Shown: positions 41,225-48,020 of the stretch, piece by piece
Numbering within the stretch: the first letter of the stretch is position 1
How the letters are laid out: the number at the start of each line of letters is the position of its first letter
Assembly: GCF_004795035.1 (NCBI RefSeq)
Contig: NZ_SSBK01000024.1
Span: forward strand, 1-64,000
Length of the DNA stretch: 64,000 nt
Direction of reading: 5' to 3'
From: Streptomyces sp. A0958
GTDB lineage: Bacteria; Actinomycetota; Actinomycetes; Streptomycetales; Streptomycetaceae
Notes under the pieces: generated by a model
What the model saw: only the letters and a program-made list of their open reading frames with translations
Database searches by the model: none
Told to the model about the DNA's origin: nothing
Position numbers and translations under genes: made by a program

Positions 41225-42378
41225 TGGCCGCCCGCAAGCCGCAGCGGCGGCGTGAATTCGGCACCGTTCGTCAGCTCCCGTCAGGGCGGTGGCAGACGCG
41301 CTACTGGGCTCCGGACGGCAGCCGTCGCACCGCCCCGGAGACCTTCGAGACGCGTACCGAGGCCCAGACCTGGCTCACGCTCACCCAGGCCGACATCGAG
41401 CGCAAGCACTGGGTTGATCCCGATGCTGGCTCGATCAACTTCGAGACGTACGCCATGAAGTGGGTCGAGGAGCGCGGGCTCTCCGCCACCACGGAGGAGC
41501 TGTACCGAAGGCTCCTGCGCCTGCACCTGCTGCCCGCATTTGCCTCGGTGAACCTGGATGACATCACGCCGCCGGGCGTGCGCACCTGGCGGGTCGAGCG
41601 GCTAGGGACTACCGGTGCGACGACCGTCGCCAAGTCCTACCGCCTACTCAAGGCCATCATGGAGACGGCGGCCGACGACGAGCTGATCCGCCGCAACCCC
41701 TGCCGGATCAGGGGCGCTGGCAGCGAGAAGGCCAAGGAACGCCCGACTGCCACCGTCGAACAGGTCGACGCGCTCGCCGACGCCATGGGGCCGAGGTGGC
41801 GGCTGATGGTCTACCTCGGTGCCTACGGGCCCATGCGCCCGGAAGAGCAGGCCGCCCTTCGGCGGCCCGACGTCATGCTCGAACCGCTCGCGGTCAAGAT
41901 CCGGGACGCTGCACCCGAACTGACCACCGGCCGCCGCGTCGAAGGCGACACCAAGTCGGCCGCGGGAAGGCGAACTGTCTTCCTCCCGGCCTTCCTGTAC
42001 ATCGAGGTGAAGCGACACCTCGATTGGTACGCCGAGAAGGAGCCCGACGGACTCCTGTTCATCGGGGAGAGGGGCGCCCCCTTCCGCCGGTCCACCTTCG
42101 GCCGCAAGTGGCGCAGGGCTCGGGCCAAGGTCGGCCTGCCGGAGGGCTTCCGCTTCTACGACCTCCGGCACACCGGCCACACCCTGTCCACCCAGTCGGG
42201 CGCCACGCTCAAGGACACGATGGTCCGCGCCGGCCAGTCCTCTGAGAAGGCAGCGCTGATTTACCAGCACTCCGATGGTGAGCGGCAGCGGGAGGTGGCG
42301 TCGGGCATCGACGCCCTGGTGAAGGAGGGCCGTCGGAAAATGGCGGAAGCGCGCCGCTCGGTTCCACCAAGGAATTAG
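41224..42378 (+). CDS. int: tyrosine site-specific integrase
   Basis: A 384-residue protein. N-terminal arm-binding region (GTVRQLPSGRWQTRYWAPDG), core-binding domain (about 75-165) and catalytic domain. Catalytic residues are R205 (GPMRPEE), K244 (GDTKSAAGRR), R315-H316 (YDLRHTGHT) and nucleophile Y347 (ALIYQHS). Two positions that are usually His are Tyr312 and Gln338 here (the usual motif is GH). It should recombine the 41-bp tRNA-Gly cores. This is the only recombinase gene in the array. It is 2.7 kb from the tRNA, with two cargo genes in between. Confidence 0.95.
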   Translation: MAARKPQRRREFGTVRQLPSGRWQTRYWAPDGSRRTAPETFETRTEAQTWLTLTQADIERKHWVDPDAGSINFETYAMKWVEERGLSATTEELYRRLLRLHLLPAFASVNLDDITPPGVRTWRVERLGTTGATTVAKSYRLLKAIMETAADDELIRRNPCRIRGAGSEKAKERPTATVEQVDALADAMGPRWRLMVYLGAYGPMRPEEQAALRRPDVMLEPLAVKIRDAAPELTTGRRVEGDTKSAAGRRTVFLPAFLYIEVKRHLDWYAEKEPDGLLFIGERGAPFRRSTFGRKWRRARAKVGLPEGFRFYDLRHTGHTLSTQSGATLKDTMVRAGQSSEKAALIYQHSDGERQREVASGIDALVKEGRRKMAEARRSVPPRN

Positions 42379-42382
42379 GTGG

Positions 42383-42414
42383 ACGTGGGCAGGGCCTGCT
42401 GGCCCTGCCCACGT
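42383..42414. terminator. hairpin after int
   Basis: ACGTGGGCAGGGCC and GGCCCTGCCCACGT form a perfect 14-bp stem with a TGCT loop, 5 bp after the integrase stop. It lies between convergent genes. No T-run, as is common for Streptomyces terminators. Confidence 0.7.
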
Positions 42415-42432
42415 AGCGGTGGCGCTTGGTCT

Positions 42433-42819
42433 TCAGCCGGGAAGTGCCTCGATCGCACTTCGAAGTGAACCAGCGAGCGAGGTCAGGGACGTGGCGGACC
42501 CGAGCGCGAGGCTCAGCATCTCCATGGTCTCGGTGAGGCGGCGCCCGTCCGGCGTCGGCTCCCGTAGCTCCTCGTCAATTCTGGCCACGGCTTGGCGGCA
42601 ACTGTCGATGCTGTGCACTTCGTCTGCGTATGTGTCTAGGGCAGCTACCAGCTCGGCGAGTCTGGTCTGTGCAGCCAGCAGCCTGGGGTCGTCTGCTGCG
42701 GTCCCAGAGACGTGGACTTGGCGCATGTCACCACCGACCCTGCCGGTGTTGACCTGGTTACCGCTGCCGGTGACGTTGGTGCCACCACCAGCGTTTGCTC
42801 GACCGAATCTCATGATCAA
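42433..42819 (-). CDS. small protein with N-terminal amyloid-like motif
   Basis: A 128-residue protein. The N-terminus holds TGSGNQVNTGRVGGDMRQ, matching the C-terminal motif of the membrane protein encoded just before it. The rest is helical (QTRLAELVAALDTYADEVHS, GRRLTETMEMLSLALGSA). Its start overlaps the stop of that gene (ATGA). A shared short Gly/Asn/Gln motif on opposite ends of two adjacent proteins resembles bacterial amyloid signalling pairs, where an adaptor or receptor templates an effector. Function is otherwise unknown. Confidence 0.65.
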   Translation of the reverse strand: MIMRFGRANAGGGTNVTGSGNQVNTGRVGGDMRQVHVSGTAADDPRLLAAQTRLAELVAALDTYADEVHSIDSCRQAVARIDEELREPTPDGRRLTETMEMLSLALGSATSLTSLAGSLRSAIEALPG

Positions 42820-44706
42820 CCTGCCTTCTCGGTTCTGTTTGCCGGACCGCCAGGCATGGGGCCTTGTTGCATGCCGCCGCCCATATTGCCGGTGTTGACC
42901 TGGTTGTTGTCGCCGCTGATGAAGTTCTGGGTGATGGCAATGGCCTGACGTTTGAACTCGCCGGTCGCCAGGCCGTGGTCGGCGAGAAAAGCGCTCACCG
43001 TGCTGAACATCCGCGATTGCAGGATTGACACGTAGCGCTGCACGTCCTCGGTCTGGTGCATGTCCTCAGTTGTCTCCCGACCGCAGTGCTCTCTCAGACT
43101 CACCGGCCGGCCGTCGTCTCTCTCGCGGACAGCGGCCGCGGCCATGGTCACAGCAGTCAGCAGCCCGAGTCCGCGTCCGATGGTCGTGTACACCCGGGAC
43201 GCGAGCGCCACGGTATCTCCGCATGCATGAAGCGGTGTTTCTGCCAGTTTCCTGGCGAGATCCCAGCCCTTGGCGGGCGTTACGTTTGCTGAGGGAAGCA
43301 GCGGTGCCAGGACGTGGGGGCGGGTGACGAAGTGCAGTGTGTTGCCTTCCAGGGCTGCATGCGCGAAGACAGTGACGACGATTTGGCCGTCCCAGGCGAC
43401 GACTTGCGCGGCGAGGTATCTTCGGGAGAAGTGACCGGTGGGCGCATCCCGAGCTTCGGTGCACATCTCAGTGGCCTCCGGCCAATCCGACTTATCACCG
43501 CCGCCTCCACTGTTCTGGCCCAAGCTCTTCCATCGGCCCTCGGGGATGCCGAGGAACTCGGCCACATCACAATTGGGCAGGGCGTGGGTTTCGACGAGAG
43601 CTCCTCGAAGCTCCTCCAGTTCGTCGCGCACCTTGTCGAGGAGCTCTTCCGCCTCGAATTTCTGACTCGCGTCAAGGTCGGACAAGTCGGCTGTAGCCAA
43701 GGGCGGGCCGTCTTCTTCGTCCTCACTGGTGCGGGCTGACGTGAGCTGGATACGGGTAGCTCCTTTCGGCCACGAGTCGAGGCCGGCTCCGACGAAGCGA
43801 TCCACCCTGCTTTCCCTGCGGTACGCGATGCTTTGCCACCCCTCAGTGACCTCGCACGCCGTGATCCTCTTGGCGGCGAACGGTGCGAGGAAGGGACGCG
43901 TGGCGATGCGTCCGCGGCTAAGGCGCAGCGACTGCACGTAGGCGTGACACGCCCAGCGGTCAAGAAGGTGAAGCGCAGTGACGGCGATCAGCAGACGCGG
44001 TGCGACCAGTAGCCCTTCCAGGGCGGCCTCGCGTAGCAGCGGGAGATGTGGTTTGGCGAAAGTCCAGAGGGCGAACAGCGCCGCAACGAGAAGGACAGCC
44101 GGTACGAGTGCGTTGAAGCCCCAGCGCATAATCGCCTGGCCCGATCGCCCTGTGAAGAACTGCCACAGCAACACGGTGGCGACAATCGCTGCCAGTCCTC
44201 GTGGACGGGAGCCCCCCCAGGTAGACCAGCATTGCCAACAACAGTGCGCCCCGGAGCCGACGCTGCCGTCGTGCTGCAACGCTGTGTGTGAGCACTGGCG
44301 CCAGCCCGAATCCGAAGGACGGTGCTGGCCGCTTGCGCGCGTACAGCACGTTTGTCAGGGCCCACTGCGCGAGGGATTCGCCGGAGAATTCGTCCAGCTC
44401 CCGAATAGGCCGTTGGGGCCTCCCCTGCATCTTGTCTTGCCATCGCCCGAGCCAGTCTCGTGCTTGTGCAATCCGGTTGACCCGCTCATGCACGGAGCCA
44501 GCGATTCCTCGGATCACGGAGTTCGTGCTCGGCACCGGATCTCGCTGCGCGTACGTGGTCCGGGCGGGACCCTGCCCCGGTACGTAGGCGATTGGCTTCC
44601 CGGTTCCGCTGTCCACTGGGACTCCGGGGACTGCGGCCGGCTCATGAGGACCTGTGCAGCGCGGGCTTCCGGTGGGTGCCACCGTCCTCCATGACAGCAG
44701 CGGCAT
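42816..44706 (-). pseudogene. membrane protein with C-terminal amyloid-like motif, frameshifted at G7
   Basis: Two frames join into one gene of about 629 residues if one G is removed from the run of seven (plus-strand C 44212-44218). The first frame starts at ATG 44706 (GGGAGG upstream; MPLLSWRTVAPTG) and reaches LLLAMLVYLGG. The second continues SRPRGLAAIVATVLLWQFF. It has two to three membrane helices, a central alpha/beta region (WDGQIVVTVFAHAALEGNTL, LHFVTRPHVLAPLL) and the C-terminal motif SGDNNQVNTGNMGGGMQQ. The slip run could be phase-variable, a true mutation or a sequencing error. The downstream gene overlaps its stop. The family is unrecognised. Confidence 0.65.
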
Positions 44707-45040
44707 CTGCCACCTCCCCCGCGGACGCTTTTTGTGAGGGCCCCACCCTCTGCCACGTGGCATCAGCTTCGCTGGTGAATGACCGCGTCTGGCTCAGAAG
44801 CACCTGAGCGTCGGCCGACACGCTACGAATCCTCATCGTCTTGAAAGGCGGGCCGGAGACGTGCTGGCACGTTCAGTCAGTGCATACGGCGGGCGGCGTG
44901 ACTCAAGTCACCGCGCAACGGGTGTCGGCGACCCTCCCAATGCAACTCTCACGCGTCGAGGGCGCTGTTGAAGTACCGGTCTCGTCGGGAGTTGGGGCAT
45001 GCGGAGGGCACGACACTCGGCAAGAGGTCTAGACAACAAG
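44707..45040. other. gap between module V cargo and tRNA
   Basis: No gene is supported. Near 44996 is GGGCATGCGGAGGGC, also present left of att copy D. The stretch is probably the 5' region of the frameshifted gene plus the native tRNA downstream flank. Confidence 0.4.
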
Positions 45041-45041
45041 A

Positions 45042-45068
45042 AAGGCCCCGGTCATTGACCTGGGCCTT
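45042..45068 (-). terminator. tRNA-Gly terminator
   Basis: AAGGCCCCGGTCA/TGACCTGGGCCTT stem, with a T-rich tail on the minus strand (TTTCTTGTTGT). Copies of this hairpin lie left of att copies B-E, so the duplicated segment extends beyond the tRNA itself. Confidence 0.8.
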
Positions 45069-45073
45069 CTTCA

Positions 45074-45147
45074 TGGAGCGGGTGACGAGAATCGAACTCG
45101 CGCTCTGAGCTTGGGAAGCTCATGTTCTACCATTAAACTACACCCGC
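45074..45147 (-). tRNA. tRNA-Gly(CCC), intact, with encoded CCA
   Basis: On the minus strand the acceptor 5' GCGGGTG pairs with CACCCGC. D arm is GTTTAATGGTAGAAC. The anticodon stem TGAGC/GCTCA encloses loop TTCCCAA, so the anticodon is CCC (plus-strand 45113-45115). The T arm CGAGTTCGATTCTCG and discriminator T are followed by CCA. It is the attachment target of the array, and the only complete copy. Confidence 0.97.
45076..45116 (-). repeat. att core within the intact tRNA (att copy F)
   Basis: GAGCGGGTGACGAGAATCGA...GAGCTTGGGA runs from the 3' acceptor end to the anticodon loop. It is identical to copies C, D and E. This is the usual crossover extent for tyrosine integrases in tRNA genes. 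Confidence 0.9.
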
Positions 45148-45356
45148 GTAACGCCATCGCTGATCAGCGACGCATCGTTCCACACTGTACCCCATCGCGG
45201 ACCGCCCCAGGTGTGGGCCATGACGGCGAGGGTGATGTGGGTGTCGGGGGCGGGAGTTGGGGGCGTAGCGTGGGTGTCGGAGTGCCGCGTGGAGGGGCGT
45301 CCTGTTCATCCCCTAATGTGGCGGTCTCGTCCACGGCTTGATGGGGAAGGGACTTG

Positions 45357-45530
45357 ATGGACTCCATGGAGCGCACCGTCGTCCGCTGTGCCGAAGGGCA
45401 CGTTTTCGCTACCACCTCGTTTCCGATGCAGCAGCTCGGGGCCGGGCGGATCGGGCCCGGGCGGCTCATCCGGTGTCCTCGTTGTGCTCGGTTGCGGCAT
45501 GCCGTACCCGTGGTGTTCGAGCAGCGGTAG
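45357..45530 (+). CDS. small zinc-ribbon protein
   Basis: A 57-residue frame: MDSMERTVVRCAEGHVFATT, a linker PMQQLGAGRIGPGRLI, then RCPRCARLRHAVPVVFEQR. The CxxxH and CPRC pairs form a one-zinc ribbon. It is conserved in Streptomyces beside dcd; the role is unknown. It lies 69 bp upstream of dcd on the same strand. Confidence 0.75.
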   Translation: MDSMERTVVRCAEGHVFATTSFPMQQLGAGRIGPGRLIRCPRCARLRHAVPVVFEQR

Positions 45531-45598
45531 GGAGCGGAGTACAGGCGCGCGGGCGGCCCGATGGGGGTGGGCCCGCGCGTTCTGCGTATCCTCGGTGG

Positions 45599-46174
45599 GT
45601 GCTTCTCTCAGACAAGGACATCCGGGCCGAGATCGACGCCGGACGCGTACGTATTGATCCATTCGATGCGTCGATGGTGCAGCCCTCGAGCATCGATGTG
45701 CGGCTCGACCGCTACTTCCGGGTGTTCGAGAACCACCGCTATCCGCACATCGACCCGGCCGTCGAGCAGGTCGATCTGACCCGTACCGTCGAGCCGGACG
45801 GGGACGAGGCGTTCATCCTTCACCCCGGGGAGTTCGTGCTCGCGTCGACGTACGAGGTCATCTCGCTGCCCGACGATCTCGCGTCGCGGCTGGAGGGGAA
45901 GAGTTCGCTCGGCCGGCTCGGGCTGGTCACGCATTCCACGGCCGGGTTCATCGACCCCGGTTTCTCCGGGCACGTGACCCTGGAGCTGTCGAATCTGGCG
46001 ACGCTGCCGATAAAGCTGTGGCCGGGGATGAAGATCGGTCAGCTGTGCATGTTCCGGCTGAGTTCTCCCTCGGAGTTCCCTTACGGCTCCGAGCGGTACG
46101 GGTCTCGTTATCAGGGGCAGCGCGGGCCGACCGCGTCGCGCTCCTACATGAATTTCCACCGGACGCAGGTGTGA
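45599..46174 (+). CDS. dcd: dCTP deaminase
   Basis: A 191-residue protein. MLLSDKDIRAEIDAGRVRID is the standard N-terminus. The active site is EGKSSLGRLGLVTHSTAGFI with Ser/Arg and the catalytic Glu in HVTLELSN. The C-terminal YQGQRGPTASR closes over the triphosphate. It converts dCTP to dUTP for dTMP synthesis. GTG 45599 gives the standard length; the frame is open further upstream. It lies 6 bp before a phosphoribosyltransferase gene. Confidence 0.96.
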   Translation: MLLSDKDIRAEIDAGRVRIDPFDASMVQPSSIDVRLDRYFRVFENHRYPHIDPAVEQVDLTRTVEPDGDEAFILHPGEFVLASTYEVISLPDDLASRLEGKSSLGRLGLVTHSTAGFIDPGFSGHVTLELSNLATLPIKLWPGMKIGQLCMFRLSSPSEFPYGSERYGSRYQGQRGPTASRSYMNFHRTQV

Positions 46175-46180
46175 GGGCCG

Positions 46181-46681
46181 ATGAGTGACGACGTGCGGGA
46201 GAACCTGACGTACGACGGCTTCGGGCATGCCGTCCGGGAGCTGGCGCAGGCCGTGGCCGACGACGGGTACGAGCCGGACGTGGTCCTGAGCATCGCGCGC
46301 GGCGGGGTGTTCGTCGCGGGTGGGCTGGCGTACGCGCTGGACTGCAAGAACATTCACCTGGTGAACGTGGAGTTCTATACGGGTGTGGGCACCACCTTGG
46401 AAATGCCCGTCATGCTGGCGCCCGTGCCCAACGCCATCGACTTCTCGGACAAGAAGGTCCTGATCGCCGACGATGTCGCCGACACCGGGAAGACACTGAA
46501 GCTGGTGCGTGACTTCTGCATCGATCACGTCGCCGAGGTGCGGTCCGCGGTCATTTACGAGAAGTCCCACTCGCTCGTGAAATGCGAATACGTGTGGAAG
46601 AAGACCGATCGCTGGATCAACTTCCCGTGGAGCGTGGAGAAGCCCGTCGTACGGCGTCGTGGGCAGGTTCTCGACGCCTGA
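46181..46681 (+). CDS. phosphoribosyltransferase family protein
   Basis: A 166-residue type I PRTase. PPi loop VVLSIARGGVFVAG; PRPP-binding signature KVLIADDVADTGKTLKLV. The C-terminal hood has WKKTDRWINFPW, as in actinobacterial xanthine-guanine/hypoxanthine-like enzymes. The base substrate cannot be fixed from sequence. It overlaps the dcd operon in direction and spacing (6 bp), which suggests a nucleotide-salvage unit. Confidence 0.9.
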   Translation: MSDDVRENLTYDGFGHAVRELAQAVADDGYEPDVVLSIARGGVFVAGGLAYALDCKNIHLVNVEFYTGVGTTLEMPVMLAPVPNAIDFSDKKVLIADDVADTGKTLKLVRDFCIDHVAEVRSAVIYEKSHSLVKCEYVWKKTDRWINFPWSVEKPVVRRRGQVLDA

Positions 46682-46739
46682 GTGAGTGAGCGAGTGCGTT
46701 AGCGCGTTAGTGAGTCAGCGCGTTGGTCGATGCGTTCCG

Positions 46740-46780
46740 AAAGGGGGCCGCCGGTTCGTTTTTGACCGTCGGCCCCCTTT
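46740..46780. terminator. bidirectional terminator
   Basis: AAAGGGGGCCG and CGGCCCCCTTT pair perfectly across a T-rich loop, between the convergent PRTase and Yip1-family genes. Confidence 0.88.
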
Positions 46781-46802
46781 CAGCTTCTCTTCGCCTCTTG
46801 CT

Positions 46803-47783
46803 TCAGATCGTGCCCAGTTTCAGGATCGACACCAGCGCCAGCAGCTGGATCGCCGACGCGCCCAGCGCCTTCGGCCACGGCAGGTCGTGCGACTTGCTCA
46901 CCATCGACGTGAGGAGCGCCGCCGCGGCCAGCCAGGTGAGCCAGCCGAGGATCATGACCAGTGAGTTCTCGCCGCCCAGGAACATCGCGAACAGCAGGCG
47001 CGGGACGTCCGTGATGGACATGATCAGCATGGACAGGCCCACCGTCGGCTGCCACGAGCCGTCGCCGCCGAGCTGGCGGGCCAGCGTGTGGGTGACCGCG
47101 CCCAGCACCAGGCCGCCGAGCACGAAGCAGACGCCCGTGATGAGGACGTACGGGACCGCGTTGGAGACCGGGGCGTGGATCGCGTCGTCGCGGGCCTCGT
47201 CGAAGCCGAAGAGGGCCAGCAGGCCGTAGAGGAACGTCACGATCAGGGCGGGGCCCCAGACCGGGTAGTCGCGCATCTGCCAGAAAGTCGGGCCGGGGCG
47301 CGTCACGATGCCGCTCAGCAGCTGCTTCCAGTGCAGGTGCGGGCCCATGGGCGGGGCGGGGGAGTGGCCGGCGCGGTAGGCGTTGCCGTCGCTGTACGGC
47401 TCCTCGCCGATGCTGAACGCCTGGGTGTGGCCGGGGTTGTTCGCGTACGGGTCGCCGTGGTGCGGGCCGCCCTGCTGGGGGTACGGGTCGGTGAAGTACT
47501 CGGGCTCGTCGGGGCCGCCGCCCGTGTAGCCGCCACCGCCGTTGTAGCCGCCGGAGCGGTACGTACCGCCGGGGTTGTAGCCGCCGTCGGCGGGGTAGGC
47601 ACCGCCGTCGTTGTAGCCCTGTGCGGCGGGGCGCGGGGCGTTGTTTCCTCCCGTCGGCGGCCATGGCTGCTGTCCGTACGGCGGCGGGGGTGCCTGATTG
47701 CCGTACGGCTGCTGCCGCGGTTGCTGTTGCCCTTGCTGCGGGGTGCGGTTGTCCCGGCCGCGTCCGATCCTGAATCCAGCCAC
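46803..47783 (-). CDS. Yip1-domain membrane protein
   Basis: About 326 residues. A long Gly/Pro/Tyr/Gln-rich disordered N-terminus (YGNQAPPPPYGQQPW, GGYNGGGGYTGGGP) is followed by the membrane domain. WKQLLSGIVTRPGPTFWQMR precedes five helices, such as LIVTFLYGLLALFGF, YVLITGVCFVLGGLVLG and MILGWLTWLAAAALLT. This is the YIP1 layout in actinobacteria; function unknown. The start GTG 47783 (VAGFRIGRGRDN) is more likely than ATG 47870. Confidence 0.82.
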   Translation of the reverse strand: MAGFRIGRGRDNRTPQQGQQQPRQQPYGNQAPPPPYGQQPWPPTGGNNAPRPAAQGYNDGGAYPADGGYNPGGTYRSGGYNGGGGYTGGGPDEPEYFTDPYPQQGGPHHGDPYANNPGHTQAFSIGEEPYSDGNAYRAGHSPAPPMGPHLHWKQLLSGIVTRPGPTFWQMRDYPVWGPALIVTFLYGLLALFGFDEARDDAIHAPVSNAVPYVLITGVCFVLGGLVLGAVTHTLARQLGGDGSWQPTVGLSMLIMSITDVPRLLFAMFLGGENSLVMILGWLTWLAAAALLTSMVSKSHDLPWPKALGASAIQLLALVSILKLGTI

Positions 47784-47890
47784 CCGTCGAACGTACCTGC
47801 TCCGCCGGGGGCGGGGGCCGGGGGCAGGGGAACCGGCCTGCCTTTGACGCTCAGCTGTGACATCCCCCAAGGGGCCCCCGAGGGGCTGTC

Positions 47891-47952
47891 CGCAGGGCGC
47901 TACGGGGGGAGAGCAGGGTGCTGCGGGGGAAAGCAGGGTGCTGCGGGGGAAA
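47891..47952. repeat. 20-bp tandem repeat, three copies
   Basis: AGCAGGGTGCTGCGGGGGAA occurs twice exactly and once degenerate (CGCAGGGCGCTACGGGGGGAG). It lies between the Yip1 gene and the terminator of the Fe-S oxidoreductase gene. Too short and too few for CRISPR. Confidence 0.75.
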
Positions 47953-47957
47953 AGCGG

Positions 47958-47996
47958 AAGCGGCCGGTCCTGCCCCCGAGGCAGGTCCGACCGCTT
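47958..47996 (-). terminator. terminator of the Fe-S oxidoreductase gene
   Basis: AAGCGGCCGGTCCTGC pairs with GCAGGTCCGACCGCTT (two mismatches), 24 bp after the minus-strand stop. A weak T-run follows. Confidence 0.75.
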
Positions 47997-48020
47997 TGCT
48001 CCGCCGTGGCGCGGGTCCGG

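Larger units (their letters stand above)
24702..45116. mobile_element. module V: integrative mobilizable element in tRNA-Gly(CCC)
   Basis: It lies between identical 41-bp att cores at 24702 and 45076. It has tyrosine integrase, excisionase, XRE regulator, DUF3631 helicase-like replication protein, DUF2637 protein, MobC and relaxase, but no FtsK/TraB or T4SS gene. It should therefore be mobilizable rather than self-transmissible. Cargo includes CBASS-like, nuclease-like, SIR2-like, MazG, UDP-glucose dehydrogenase, oxidoreductase and amyloid-motif genes. Confidence 0.8.

Noticed and set aside
46679..46730. GTGAGTGAGCGAGTGCGTTAGCGCGTTAG low-complexity run
   Set aside because: Short degenerate repeat in a 3' UTR before a terminator; no structure of its own.
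47891..47952. Possible CRISPR-like direct repeats
   Set aside because: Three contiguous 20-bp units with no spacers and no cas genes; a simple tandem repeat.
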